From Larimichthys crocea (taxonomy: Eukaryota > Chordata > Actinopteri > Sciaenidae): a DNA stretch of 64,000 nucleotides. Of this stretch, positions 1 through 9,360 are shown one piece after another. Below the pieces are notes generated by a model that saw only the letters and a list, made by a program, of their open reading frames with translations, made no database searches and was not told where the DNA came from. The translations under genes were made by a program, and so were the position numbers. The stretch covers positions 620,001 to 684,000 of the forward strand of contig NW_020852928.1 in NCBI RefSeq assembly GCF_000972845.2, read 5' to 3'. The first letter of the stretch is position 1. Each line of letters begins with the position of its first letter.

Positions 1-1315
1 TGTCTTAAAGGTACCATGTCGGCTTCTTCAGCTTCCACCACCTCATCATCCTCTGGCTGGACATCCCGGACCATCAGAACGTGCTCCTGACCTGTGTCTG
101 GGTTGTTTCTTTCCTGGTACTCCTTTAACAGGTTTACATGAAGCAATTGTCTGTGTTTAAGTTGGTCAGGACAGAAAATTTCATATGTTACAGGTCCCAC
201 CTTTCTGGTAACAGAATAAGGACCTTGCCACTTAGCCAGTAGCTTACTGGGTCCTGTAGGAAGCAGTAGCAAAACTTTTCGTCCAATTTTCAGTTCTCTG
301 TCACGAGCATGTTTGTCGTACCATACCTTCTGTTTATGTTGAGCATCTTGCATGTGTTCTTTCACTTTTTCTCTGTAGCTTTCCAGTTTGTCTCTCATCT
401 GCAGAATGTAGGAGATGATGTTGGTTGTCTTTGACGTCGCCTCACCAGCCACCCAGTTGTCCTTCAGCATGTCCAGTGGGCCTCTGACCTGTCTGCCATA
501 TAATAACTCAAAAGGGGAGAAACCAGTTGAAGCCTGGGGTACTTCTCTGTATGCAAACAAAAGAAAAGGCAACCATTTATCCCAGTCTTTGCCAGTGTCA
601 TCAATAAACTTCCTTAACATTTGTTTCAGTGTACCATTGAACCTTTCAACAAGACCATCAGTTTCAGGGTGGTACGTGGTTGTTCTTATCCCTTTTACAC
701 CGAGTTGAGAATACAGTGACTTCATAAGGTGTGACATAAAGTTTGTACCCTGGTCCGTTAAGATCTCATTTGAGATGCCAACTCTAGAGAACAACTCCAC
801 TAAACACCGAACTATATGTTTGACTTGAATGGAGCGCAGAGGATAGACATCAGGATATCGGGTCGCATAGTCACATATGACGAGGGCAAATTTGTGTCCA
901 CTACTACTTTTTGGCAAGGGACCAATTATATCCATTGCTATCCTCTCATATGGCACACTCATGATGGGTAATGGCTGTAACTGGCCTCTGTCTGAAACTT
1001 TGATGGGTGCTACAACCTGACATTCATGGCACGTTTTACAGTACTTCAGTACTTCTTTGTACAAACCTGGCCAATAGAAGCGTTGAGCAATGCGGTCGTA
1101 GGTCTTGGCCTGCCCTAAATGCCCAGCCCACGGAACAGTATGGCCCCAATGTAAGATTATCTGACGATACTCTTTTGGAACAACAAGTCTGGGTTTGTCA
1201 ATGTCAGCCAAATACAAAAGATTGTCTTTTATGACAAATGGATCCCCAATAACACTACTCAATCCCCCCTGGTTCTCTTCAAGTGCACGTGCCTTAGCAA
1301 AAAGAGGTTTTTAGA
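1..1315 (-). CDS. Gmr1-like pol, integrase domain (copy A, partial at left edge)
   Basis: The minus-strand frame is open from about base 960 to the window edge and the homology starts near 1310. In order it holds an HHCC zinc-binding segment (about 1020-1170, ending in a Cys-x2-Cys pair), then the retroviral-type integrase core. The three catalytic acids are visible: Asp in MDIIGPLP (near 930), Asp in LTDQGTNF (near 760) and Glu in DGLVERFNG (near 650). A C-terminal region follows with LLLLPTGPSKLLAKWQGPY, typical of gypsy integrase tails. The core joins element cDNA to host DNA. Unlike copy B, no break is seen in this part. The frame relation to the upstream gag-PR frame (stop near 1383) is unclear. 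RT and RNase H should follow beyond the left edge. Confidence 0.8.
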
Positions 1316-1382
1316 GACGAGTCATTCATCTGGCTTTCTCTGAAGTTGTCTGGGATTTGCCAGGGAGGTTCTATCAGCGGAG

Positions 1383-2237
1383 TTACAGGGAGAGCAGGTT
1401 CAGGACATTTACTTTTGCCAATATGTCTGTTCTTCTCCTGGCGTCGTTGTCGTTTTTTTTCTTAACCCTACCCACCCCTTCATACAACCCATCATCTGCA
1501 TCTGGAAGTGGTTCTAACCCCTTGGTTGCAGAGCGGGTAACTACAGCACAGGCGTATGCTACAGAGTTTTGTTGGACTAAGTTGTCTAAGATGGGCAAAT
1601 CTTCACCAAGGATCACATCATAGGCTAGGTGATCTAGGACTCCAACAGTTAACAGGAAACATCCATGGACACACGTGATATTTACACTTCGCTCAAAGTT
1701 AGCATGTGCATTGTTTAGTAAGTTGGATTTGACCAAAGTTTGGGAGCTACCGGTGTCAGCGAGAGCCTTTGCCACATTCCCATTAACTGTCACTTCCACT
1801 ACATGCTTGTGTGGAACCATACCAGTACCATTAATATTACTTTGATCATTGTCAGGACGAGGTACACCACACAATTCAACAGATTTAGATTTTTTCAAAG
1901 GACATACCGAAGCTTTGTGGCCCAGTTGCTGACAGTAAAAACATACCAAGTAGTTGGGTTTTAAGTTGGAAGGAGCAGTGTCCTTACCGGCCTCAGTGTC
2001 CACACTGTCCATAACAGGGAAACTGCAAGGTTTGCTCTTTCCAAACCTTGGCTTACCAATAGTCACTCTTTTCTTCAAGGGCTCCCGGTGAGCAGCTGTG
2101 TAGCGTTCTGCGAGGTCCGCCGTTTCTTCTCCAGTCTGGGGATTGTGTTCCTTAAACCAGGTGCGGATATCAGGATGTAGCACCCGGAGGTACTGCTCCA
2201 AGATGATGACTTCACCAATCTGCTTCGTTGCATCCAT
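1383..2237 (-). CDS. Gag C-terminus (SCAN-like), CCHC zinc knuckle and aspartic protease (copy A)
   Basis: A 284-residue open frame. Residues 12-47 match the SCAN-domain pattern (LEQYLRVL, then a TWFKEHNPQTGEE-type stretch). Residues about 98-111 form one zinc knuckle, C-x2-C-x4-H-x4-C, the nucleocapsid that binds element RNA. Residues about 155-235 are an aspartic protease with active site LADTGSSQ and a later VILGEDLPIL block. The first part of the capsid lies in a different frame upstream (2240-2887), so a frameshift separates them near 2240. The ORF stops near 1383, just before the integrase segment. Whether this is a real pol boundary, programmed frameshift or decay cannot be told here. 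The SCAN link follows the published origin of SCAN domains from Gmr1-like gag. Confidence 0.8.
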   Translation of the reverse strand: MDATKQIGEVIILEQYLRVLHPDIRTWFKEHNPQTGEETADLAERYTAAHREPLKKRVTIGKPRFGKSKPCSFPVMDSVDTEAGKDTAPSNLKPNYLVCFYCQQLGHKASVCPLKKSKSVELCGVPRPDNDQSNINGTGMVPHKHVVEVTVNGNVAKALADTGSSQTLVKSNLLNNAHANFERSVNITCVHGCFLLTVGVLDHLAYDVILGEDLPILDNLVQQNSVAYACAVVTRSATKGLEPLPDADDGLYEGVGRVKKKNDNDARRRTDILAKVNVLNLLSL

Positions 2238-3089
2238 CGCCTATAAAGTCCCTTAATCCGGTTGTACGTTTCCCTGACCGTCTCTCCCACCGGCACAGCA
2301 GTGCTCCGGAAACACTGTCTGTAGGTTTCTTCGGTTACATTGTACTTCATTAACACTGCAGATTTAATAGCTTCATAGGATTCAGACCGTTCTTCATCCA
2401 TTCCCGCATAAGCCTCAAGCGCTTTTCCCGTCAGTAAGGTGACCACTCTGGCTGCCCACTCAATTGGCTGCCACCCCCATGTTCTGGCTATCCGTTCAAA
2501 CCGAACAAAGAAACTCTCTGGGTCTTCACCTTCTTTAAAATCAGGTATTCGGGGATCACCAACATGGCGCCCTGCAGCATGGGTTGGTGGGGGAGCATGT
2601 TCTTGATGCTGAACTGGAAGCTGCTGTGAAGAGGAGTTGGGCCCTTGAGCTTGAGGTGGAGTAAGTTTTACAGGTTGGACATTTGTCCTTTGCAGTCTGG
2701 AAGTTTCAGTCTGCAGCCTTTGAATACCAGCAGTCATGCGGGAAGGAAATTGTTGATCAGCGCCTTCATAAGATTCTTCTGAGGAACAGTCCTGCATAGA
2801 CCTTGGTACCATCTCAGTTCTTAGTTGCTTAATCTGTTCGAAAAGTACAGCTTCAGTCTGTTTAGAACAACGCATGAACTCTCTCATTTCTTCAAAAAAA
2901 ATTTAGTTCTGAGAGCTCTTCACTGTCACCAGTGACCATAGCCACCTTAGGTCTTACCACTGGTTCTTCTCCCCCTTCAGCAGCTGTGGCTCCATCTGGT
3001 GGTGGCCCAAACTCCATTGTCTTTTCCTCCATGTCTGCCAGGGTGGCTTTTCTTGCCGAACGGGCTCTTCCACGTCCTACACCTTTCAT
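2075..3089 (-). pseudogene. Gag, N-terminal and capsid part (copy A, frameshifted)
   Basis: Two open pieces make up the N-terminal gag. Minus 3089-2892 starts MKGVGRGRARSARK and is basic, then acidic. Minus 2887-2075 carries a Gln/Pro-rich linker followed by capsid (IPDFKEGEDPESFFVRFERI and LLTGKALEAYAGM). They are split at an eight-T run near 2890-2900; removing one T would join the frames, so it may be a sequencing or replication slip. From about 2240 downwards the real gag frame continues in the 1383-2237 ORF, and the rest of this ORF is out of frame. The gene assembles the particle that packages element RNA. It starts about 60 bp inside the shared LTR at 3148. Confidence 0.75.
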
Positions 3090-3130
3090 TTACTCCGGGT
3101 TCCGCTGACTCTTCACAGGCGTATGAGATC

Positions 3131-3147
3131 CCATCACTGCCACCAAT
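3131..3147 (-). promoter_or_regulatory. Primer-binding-site-like sequence (copy A)
   Basis: Directly inside the LTR on the minus strand is TTGGTGGCAGTGATGGG, the position and TGG start expected for a tRNA primer-binding site. I could not assign the tRNA by reading. The equivalent in copy B (about 8276-8291) has small changes. Confidence 0.5.
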
Positions 3148-3761
3148 TGTTGTAAAGAGAGATGCAGGGTCACAAAAACATCACGCTGGACAGGAGGTGT
3201 GCCGAAAAACAAGCGGACTTTTATTCTAGTATTAAACAAAGAAGGTCTTTTAACAAAGGCAAACGAGGTGCTGCTCTGCTCATAGCATTCCACAAAAAAA
3301 AACTACTAACCAACCCCAAAAATCATTCTCAACATATATATATACTCTGATAGGCCTTCTCTCCAGTTCAAATCAGCCTATCAGAGTAGATCTGGGAAAA
3401 GGACAACAGACATAATTAACAAAAAAAAAACATCATTTCCTTGATTTGATTGTCCCAGCAAATACATATTAAATTCTGCAATATAAAACCAAATATACAG
3501 TACATTCAGAATTAATCTATGAAATGTACAACATGAACAATTTAACTTAATTAACTGAAATATTTCAACCCATTCCATCTTCCAATCAAAGCAAAACCCC
3601 ACCTCCTTTTAGTCTCCATAAAAGGGTACCTATAGAGGCGTGCTCTCTCTTTACTCCCATGCCCAGAAGCACAGAGGATTGGAACCAGGTAACGAACAAA
3701 CCATTGTTTAATTAAAATAAAAATGTATAGCAAGCAGTGAGGAGGTTAGCACTTCCTCACA
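3148..3761 (-). repeat. LTR shared by copy A (5') and copy B (3')
   Basis: About 614 bp. On the minus strand it begins TGTGAGGAAGTGC after the polypurine tract and ends ...TTACAACA before a primer-binding-like TTGGTGGCAGTGATGGG. Both ends are TG...CA. It matches 8292-8915 along its whole length; differences are mainly a short (AT)n tract (near 3330) and scattered small indels. It lies directly between the RNase H end of copy B and the gag of copy A. Confidence 0.85.
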
Positions 3762-3785
3762 TTTCACACCTCCTCCCCCTCTGGT
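3762..3785 (-). promoter_or_regulatory. Polypurine tract overlapping the pol stop (copy B)
   Basis: On the minus strand AGAGGGGGAGGAGGTGTGAAA lies immediately before the LTR start TGTGAGG. It is both the polypurine tract that primes plus-strand DNA and the last codons of RNase H (...PEGEEV, stop at 3764-3766). Pol therefore ends at the LTR with no integrase after RNase H. Confidence 0.75.
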
Positions 3786-4096
3786 TTGCACAGGTCAGGC
3801 AAACGTGACAGATAATCAGCAATAAGGTTTCTCTTACCCGGACAATGCTGTATGGTAAACTGGTACGGCTGGAGGGCTAGACACCAATGCAGGATTCTTG
3901 CATTCTGATGCTGTTTTGAGTGCATCCATTTCAAGGGTCTATGGTCCGTCTGCAACACAAATTCTCTTCCCAGAAGATAATATTTCAATGAATCAATAGC
4001 CCATTTTATAGCTAGTCCCTCCTTTTCCACGGTTGAGTAATTTTTCTCTCGGTCGAACAGCTTCTTACTTAGGAAAAGGACAGGTTTTTCCCTCAC
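3764..4096 (-). CDS. Gmr1-like pol, RNase H domain (copy B)
   Basis: A 110-residue frame with gypsy-type RNase H blocks: LFLSKKLFDREKNYSTVEKE, then AIDSLKYYLLGREFVLQTDH, HRPLKWM, and the tether region PGKRNLIADYLSRL. The enzyme degrades RNA in the RNA-DNA hybrid. The N-terminal block (VQADASGVGLGAVL) is in the overlapping RT frame, so a small indel near 4090 splits the domain. This is the last domain of the element, ending in the polypurine tract three bases before the LTR. Confidence 0.85.
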   Translation of the reverse strand: MREKPVLFLSKKLFDREKNYSTVEKEGLAIKWAIDSLKYYLLGREFVLQTDHRPLKWMHSKQHQNARILHWCLALQPYQFTIQHCPGKRNLIADYLSRLPDLCKPEGEEV

Positions 4097-4931
4097 CTGG
4101 CCTTCCCTGGGCTAACACAGCTCCTAATCCCACACCAGAGGCATCAGCTTGCACAAGGAATTGTTTTGTGAAGTCAGGGGTCTGCAACACAGGAGCTTGA
4201 CAGATCTGTCGCTTCAAGGTCTGGAACGAATTCTCACATTCATCATTCCAAATTATTTTAGAGACTGATTTTTTGGTTAGTTCAGTGAGTGGTGCTGCCA
4301 GTGTAGCAAAATGAGGAACAAATCTTCTGTACCATCCCACAAGTCCCAAAAAGGATCTCACCTGCTTTTTGGTCAGCGGTCCCGGAATCAGCTGTATGGC
4401 CTTTACCTTTTCTACTTGCGGTTTTATTTGTCCGTGGCCAACCAAATATCCAAGGTATTTCACCTCCTCTTGAGCCCAAGAGCACTTGTTCGTGTTCAGG
4501 GTCAGTCCAGCTCCCTGGATCTTCGTCAGGACAACCCCAAGATGCTGCAGGTGCTCCTCCCACGATTCACTGTAAATCACAACATCATCGAGATAGGCAG
4601 CTGCAAACCTGGAGCAATCATTAAGCACAATGTCCATTAATCTTTGAAAGGTTGCAGGTGCCCCATGAAGACCAAAAGGTAGCACAGTGTAATGGTACAA
4701 ACCCATTCCTGGAATCTGAAAAGCTGTGTTTTCTTTACAAGCTGGGTCAAGAGGCACTTGCCAGTAACCTTTACATAGATCCAAGGTTGTGATATATTTG
4801 GCTTTCCCTAGTCTTTCCAACAGCTCATCAATACGTGGCATAGGATAAGTGTCAAAACAGGAAATACTGTTCAGTTTCCTCATGTCAGAACAGAACCGTG
4901 GTTGAGTGGAATTTTTCTTGGGAACAAGCAC
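4065..4931 (-). CDS. Gmr1-like pol, reverse transcriptase domain (copy B)
   Basis: A 288-residue open frame with the ordered RT motifs of Ty3/gypsy: CSDMRKLNSISCFDTYPMP, then TTLDLCKGYWQVPLD (motif A with catalytic Asp, residues 47-62), LPFGLHGAPATFQRLMD (84-100), the active site YLDDVVIYS (113-121) and the thumb-side LGYLVGHGQIKP. It copies element RNA into DNA. Residues about 259-275 begin RNase H before a frameshift. The RT N-terminus continues upstream to about 5130 in broken frames. Integrase lies upstream of it (5190-6480), the reverse of normal gypsy order. Confidence 0.9.
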   Translation of the reverse strand: MLVPKKNSTQPRFCSDMRKLNSISCFDTYPMPRIDELLERLGKAKYITTLDLCKGYWQVPLDPACKENTAFQIPGMGLYHYTVLPFGLHGAPATFQRLMDIVLNDCSRFAAAYLDDVVIYSESWEEHLQHLGVVLTKIQGAGLTLNTNKCSWAQEEVKYLGYLVGHGQIKPQVEKVKAIQLIPGPLTKKQVRSFLGLVGWYRRFVPHFATLAAPLTELTKKSVSKIIWNDECENSFQTLKRQICQAPVLQTPDFTKQFLVQADASGVGLGAVLAQGRPGEGKTCPFPK

Positions 4932-5189
4932 AATAGGGTTTGACCATTCATCCTAGAGGCTCAATGACTCCATGTCAAGCATCATCTGGACTCCTTCTCA
5001 GCGGTTCATCATTCGTTCTGGAACTCTGTAAGGCTCAGGCGGACAGGTTTAGGGTCCTTTAGAACAATTTTTGTGGGTTATCACATCAGTACGTCCAGGT
5101 TTTCTGAGAATAGTGAAGGGAAAAGTTGTTTAAGCTCACCCGTTGATGCCACTGATCAACACTCAAGTATTCGGAGGAAGTTGGGGTGT

Positions 5190-6480
5190 ATTTTGCGGTC
5201 TTAAAGGTACCATGTCGGCTTCTTCAGCTTCCACCACCTCATCATCCTCTGGCTGGACACCCGGACCATCAGAACGTGCTCCTGACCTGTGTCCGGGTTG
5301 TTTCTTTCCTGGTACTCCTTTAACAGGTTTACATGAAGCAATTGTCTGTGTTTAAATTTGTCAGGACAGAAATTTCATATGTTACAGGTCCCACCTTTCT
5401 GGTAAACAGAATAAGGACTTGCCACTTAGCCAGTAGCTTACTGGGTCCTGTAGGAAGCAGTAGCAAAACTTTCGTCCAATTTCAGTTTCCTGTCACGAGC
5501 ATTTTGTCGTACCATACCTTCTGTTTATGTTGAGCATCTTGCATGTGTTCTTTCACTTTTTCTCTGTAGCTTTCCAGTTTGTCTCTCATCTGCAGATGTA
5601 GGAGATGATGTTGGTTGTCTTTGAGGTTGCCTCACCAGCCACCCAGTTGTCCTTCAGCATGTCCAATGGGCCTCTGCCGGTCTGCCATAAACACTCAAAA
5701 GGGGAGAAACCAGTTGAAGCCTGGGGTACTTCTCTGTATGCAAACAAAAGAAAAGGCAACCATTTATCCCAGTCTTTGCCAGTGTCTCAATAAACTTCCT
5801 TAACATTTTGTTCAGTGTACCATTGAACCTTTCAACAAGACCATCAGTTTCAGGGTGGTACGGGGTTCTTATCCCTTTTACACCTAGTTGAGAATACAGT
5901 GACTTCATAAGGTGTGACATAAGTTTGTACCCTGGTCTGTTAAGATCTCATTGGGATGCCAACTCTAGAGAACAACTCCACTAAACACCGAACTATATGT
6001 TTCTTGAATGGAGCGCAGAGGAAGACATCAGGATATCGGGTTGCATAGTCACATATGACGAGGGCAAATTGTTGTGTCCACTACTACTTTTTGGCAAGGG
6101 ACCAATTATATCCATTGTTATCCCTCTCATTGGCACACTCATGAGGGTAATGGCTGTAACTGGCCTCTGTCTGAAACTTGGATGGGTGCTACAACCTGAC
6201 ATTCATGGCACGTTTTACAGTACTTCAGTACTTCTTTGTACAAACCTGGCCAATAGAAGCGTTAAGGAATGGGTCGTAGGTCTTGGCCTGCCCTAAATGC
6301 CCAGCCCACGGAACAGTATGGCCCCAAATGTAGAATTATCTGACGATACTCTTTGGAACAACAAGTCTGGGTTTGTCAATGTCAGCCAAATAACAAAGAT
6401 TGTCTTTTATGACAAATGGATCCCAATAACACTACCAATCCCCCCCCTGGTTCTCTTCAAGTGCACGTGCCTAGCAAAAG
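5190..6480 (-). pseudogene. Gmr1-like integrase (copy B, many small frameshifts)
   Basis: Homologous base for base to 1-1310 of copy A but with frequent 1-3 bp deletions, so only short frames remain. Minus 6202-5993 carries the first catalytic Asp (MDIIGPLPKSSSGH). Minus 5920-5654 carries the Glu block (DGLVERFNGTLNKML). The HHCC zinc segment is near 6180-6340. The segment lies between protease and RT, as in Ty1/copia, although the RT is gypsy-like. The indels are unusually dense compared with copy A and may be assembly error. Confidence 0.8.
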
Positions 6481-6599
6481 AGGTTTTTAGAGACGAGTCA
6501 TTCATCTGGCTTTCTCTGAAGTTGTCTGGGATTTGCCAGGGAGGTTCATCAGCGGAGTTACAGGGAGAGCAGGTTCAGGACATTTACTTTTTGCCAATA

Positions 6600-7400
6600 T
6601 GTCTGTTCTTCTCCGTGGCGTCGTTGCTGTTTTTTCTTAACCCTAGCCACCCCTTCATACAACCATCATCTGCATCTGGAAGTGGTTCAACCCCTTGGTT
6701 GCAGAGCGGGTAACTACAGCACAGGCGTATGCTACAGAGTTTTGTTGGACTAAGTTGTCTAAGATGGGCAAATCTTCACCAAGGATCACATCAAGGCTAG
6801 GTGATCGTAGACTCCAACAGTTAACAGGAAACATCCATGGACACACGTGATATTTACACTTCGCTCAAAGTTAGCATGTGCATTGTTTAGTAAGTTGGAT
6901 TTGACCAAAGTTTGGGAGCTACCGGTGTCAGCGAGAGCCTTTGCCATTCCCATTAACTGTCACTTCCACTACATGCTTGTGTGGAACCATACCAGTACCA
7001 TTAATATATTTTGATCATTGTCAGGACGAGGTACACCACACAATTCAACAGATTTAGATTTTTCAAAGGACATACCGAAGCTTTGTGGCCCGGTTGCTGA
7101 CAGTAAAACATACCAAGTAGTTGGGTTTTAAGTTGGAAGGACAGTTTCCTTACCGGCCTCAGGTCCCACACTGTCCATAACAGGGAAACTGCAAGGTTGC
7201 TCTTCCAAACCTTGGCTTACAATAGTCACCTTTTCTTCAAGGGCTCCCGGTGAGCAGCTGTGTAGCGTTCGCGAGTCCGCCGTTTCTTCTCCAGTCTGGG
7301 GATTGTGTTCCTTAAACCAGGTGCGGAAGCAGATGAGCACCCGAGGGTACTGCTCCAAATGATGACTTCACCAATCTGCTTCGTTGTGCTCTGAGCTCGC
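6600..7400 (-). pseudogene. Gag C-terminus, zinc knuckle and protease (copy B, frameshifted)
   Basis: Collinear with 1383-2237 of copy A. Minus 7358-7128 contains the SCAN-like FRTWFKEHNPQTGEETAD stretch, and minus 6846-6655 the protease C-terminal block DVILGEDLPILDN. The Asp-Thr-Gly active site and the zinc knuckle can be read between them in shifted frames. Several 1-bp losses separate the pieces. It sits between capsid (7400-8240) and integrase (5190-6480). Confidence 0.75.
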
Positions 7401-8240
7401 ATCCATCGCCTATAAAGTCCCTAATCCGGTTGTACGTTTCCCTGACCGTCTCTCCACCGGCACAGCAGTGCTCCGGAAACGCTGTCTGTAGGTTTCTTCG
7501 GTTACATTGTACTTCATTAACACTGCAGATTTAATAGCTTCATAGGATTCAGACCGTCTTCATCCATTCCGGCATAAGCCTCAAGCGCTTTTCCCGTCAG
7601 TAAGGTGACCACTCTGGCTGCCCACTCAACGGTGCCCCATGTTCTGGCTATCCGTTCAAACCGAACAAAGAAACTCTCTGGGTCTTCACCTTCTTTAAAA
7701 CAGGTATTCGGGATCACCAAATGGCGCCCTGCAGCATGTGTTCGTGGGGGAGCATGTTCTTGATGCTGAACTGGAAGCTGCTGTGAAGAGGAGTTGGGCC
7801 CTTGAGCTTGAGGTGGAGTAAGTTTTAGGTTGGACATTTGTCCTTTGTAGTCTGGAAGTTTCAGTCTGCAGCCTTTGAATACCAGCAGTCAAGCGGGAAG
7901 GAAATTGTTGATCAGCGCCTTCATAAGATTCTTCTGAGGAACAGTCCTGCATAGACCTTGGTACCACCAGTTCTTAGTTGCTTAATCTGTTCGAAAAGTA
8001 CATCTTCAGTCTGTTTAGAACAACGCATGAACTCTCATTTCTAAAAAAAAATTTAGTTCTGAGAGCTCTTCACTGTCACCAGTGATTATAGCCACCTTAG
8101 GTCGTACCACTGGTTCTTCTCCCCCTTTAGCAGCTGTGGCTCCATCTGGTGGTGGCCCCAACTCCATTGTCTTTCCTCCCGTCTGCCAGGGTGGCTTTTC
8201 TTGCCGAACGGGCTCTCCGCCACACCTTTCATTTACTCCG
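7400..8240 (-). pseudogene. Gag N-terminus and capsid (copy B, frameshifted)
   Basis: Collinear with gag of copy A at 2240-3089. Open pieces on the minus strand (8317-8015, 7967-7695 and 7837-7517) carry the same linker (QAQGPNSSSQQLPVQHQEHA) and capsid motif (FKEGEDPESFFVRFERI). They switch frame at small deletions and at the poly-T run near 8045. The gag start lies about 50 bp inside the LTR boundary at 8292; the part of the upstream ORF beyond that is LTR sequence. Confidence 0.75.
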
Positions 8241-8291
8241 GGTTCCGCTGACTCTTCACAGGCGTATGAGATCCCCACCACTGCCACAAAT

Positions 8292-8466
8292 TGTTGTAAA
8301 GAGAGATGCAGGTTCACAAAACATCACGCTGGACAGGAGGTGTGCCGAAAAACAAGTTGACTTTTTATTCTAGTATAACAAAGAAGGTCTTTTAACAAAG
8401 GCAAACAAGGTGCTGCTCTGCTCATAGCATTCCAACAAAAAACACTAACCCCCCCAAAATCATTCT

Positions 8467-8509
<43 letters not shown>

Positions 8510-8915
8510 CTGATAGGCCTTCTCTCCAGTTCAAATCAGCGAGTAGATCTGGGAAAAGGACAACAGACATGATTAACAAAAAAAACATAATTCCTTGATT
8601 TGATTGTCTCAACAAATACATATAAATTCTGCAATATAAAACCAAAAATACAGTACATTCAGAATTAATCTATGAAATGTACAACATGAACATTTAACTT
8701 AATTAACTGAAATATTTCCATCTATTCCATCTTCCAATCAAAGCAAAACCCCACCTCCTTTTAGTCTCCATAAAGGGTACCTATAGAGGTGTGCCTCTCT
8801 TTACTTCCATGCCCAGAAGCCACAGAGGATTGGAACCAGGTGACAAACAAACCATTGTTTAATTGAAAGCGATAAAAGTATAAGCAAACAGTGAGGGAGT
8901 TAGCACTTCCTCACA
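8292..8915 (-). repeat. 5' LTR of copy B
   Basis: About 624 bp, TG...CA ends, matching 3148-3761. It differs chiefly in a longer (AT)n run (8471-8504), about four times longer than in the other LTR, and in scattered small indels. The next base, 8916, already belongs to a Helentron helicase reading frame, so this is the right boundary of the insertion. The matching left boundary is outside the window, so the target duplication cannot be checked. Confidence 0.85.
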
Positions 8916-9360
8916 GGAGGCATGTCCGTCTTGGCAGTAGGAGACTTTTACAACTGCCACCACTTGGCAAATCGAAACCACTTGTGTGTATGAGGAGGGC
9001 ATGCTCGACATTGGGAAAGACAACTTCCAAAGGGTCAATCTGACACAGATCATGCGACAGAAAGATGATCTTGTTTTTGCAGAGCTTCTGAACAGATTGC
9101 GGGTGAAGAGGAAGATGGACACACTCACTGATGAGGACAGAGCTTTACCCACTGAGACTGTGATCGATATCAAGGACTGTCCACTCGATGCCCTGCATAT
9201 CTTTGCAACAAACAAAGAGGTTGATGAGCACAACAGAAAAACTGTAGCAGCTCTCCACACCGATTTTGTCAACATTAAGGCACAGGACTACGCTAAAGAC
9301 CCCACCACAGGTGAAATGATCCAGACAGGATGCTTCAAAGGGAAAAAAGAGACCTGCTGA
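8916..9360 (+). pseudogene. PIF1-like helicase fragment of a Helentron
   Basis: The frame reads [17 protein letters not shown] at the LTR junction. This matches the Walker-B-side helicase motif [12 protein letters not shown] of PIF1/Helitron helicases, with the usual QLPP changed to NCHH. Next come [16 protein letters not shown] and [10 protein letters not shown], blocks typical of Helitron helicases, and an [10 protein letters not shown] motif. The open frame from the ATG at 8986 has 124 residues. Motifs expected afterwards (the NG-x-G and VHKVQG regions near the C-terminus) are absent, so a deletion joins GCFKGKK directly to the endonuclease linker. The helicase unwinds DNA during rolling-circle transposition. 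Confidence 0.75.

Larger units (their letters stand above)
1..8915 (-). mobile_element. Tandem Gmr1-like Ty3/gypsy LTR retrotransposons (copies A and B, shared LTR)
   Basis: Reading the minus strand from the right: LTR (8915-8292), complete internal region of copy B (8291-3762), LTR (3761-3148), then the internal region of copy A down to base 1. Both internal regions begin with gag and protease followed by integrase. In copy B the reverse transcriptase and RNase H come after integrase and end at the LTR. This gag-PR-IN-RT-RH order with a Ty3/gypsy-type RT is the published hallmark of Gmr1-like elements from fish. One LTR serves as 3' end of copy B and 5' end of copy A, as expected from LTR-LTR unequal recombination or an assembly join. 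RT and RNase H of copy A lie outside the window. Confidence 0.85.

Noticed and set aside
3148..3761. Separate 5' and 3' LTRs for copies A and B
   Set aside because: Only one LTR lies between the two internal regions; no second LTR or host DNA separates them.
5997..6713. Plus-strand ORFs over the Gmr1-like integrase and protease
   Set aside because: They are antisense to domains with clear motifs on the minus strand.
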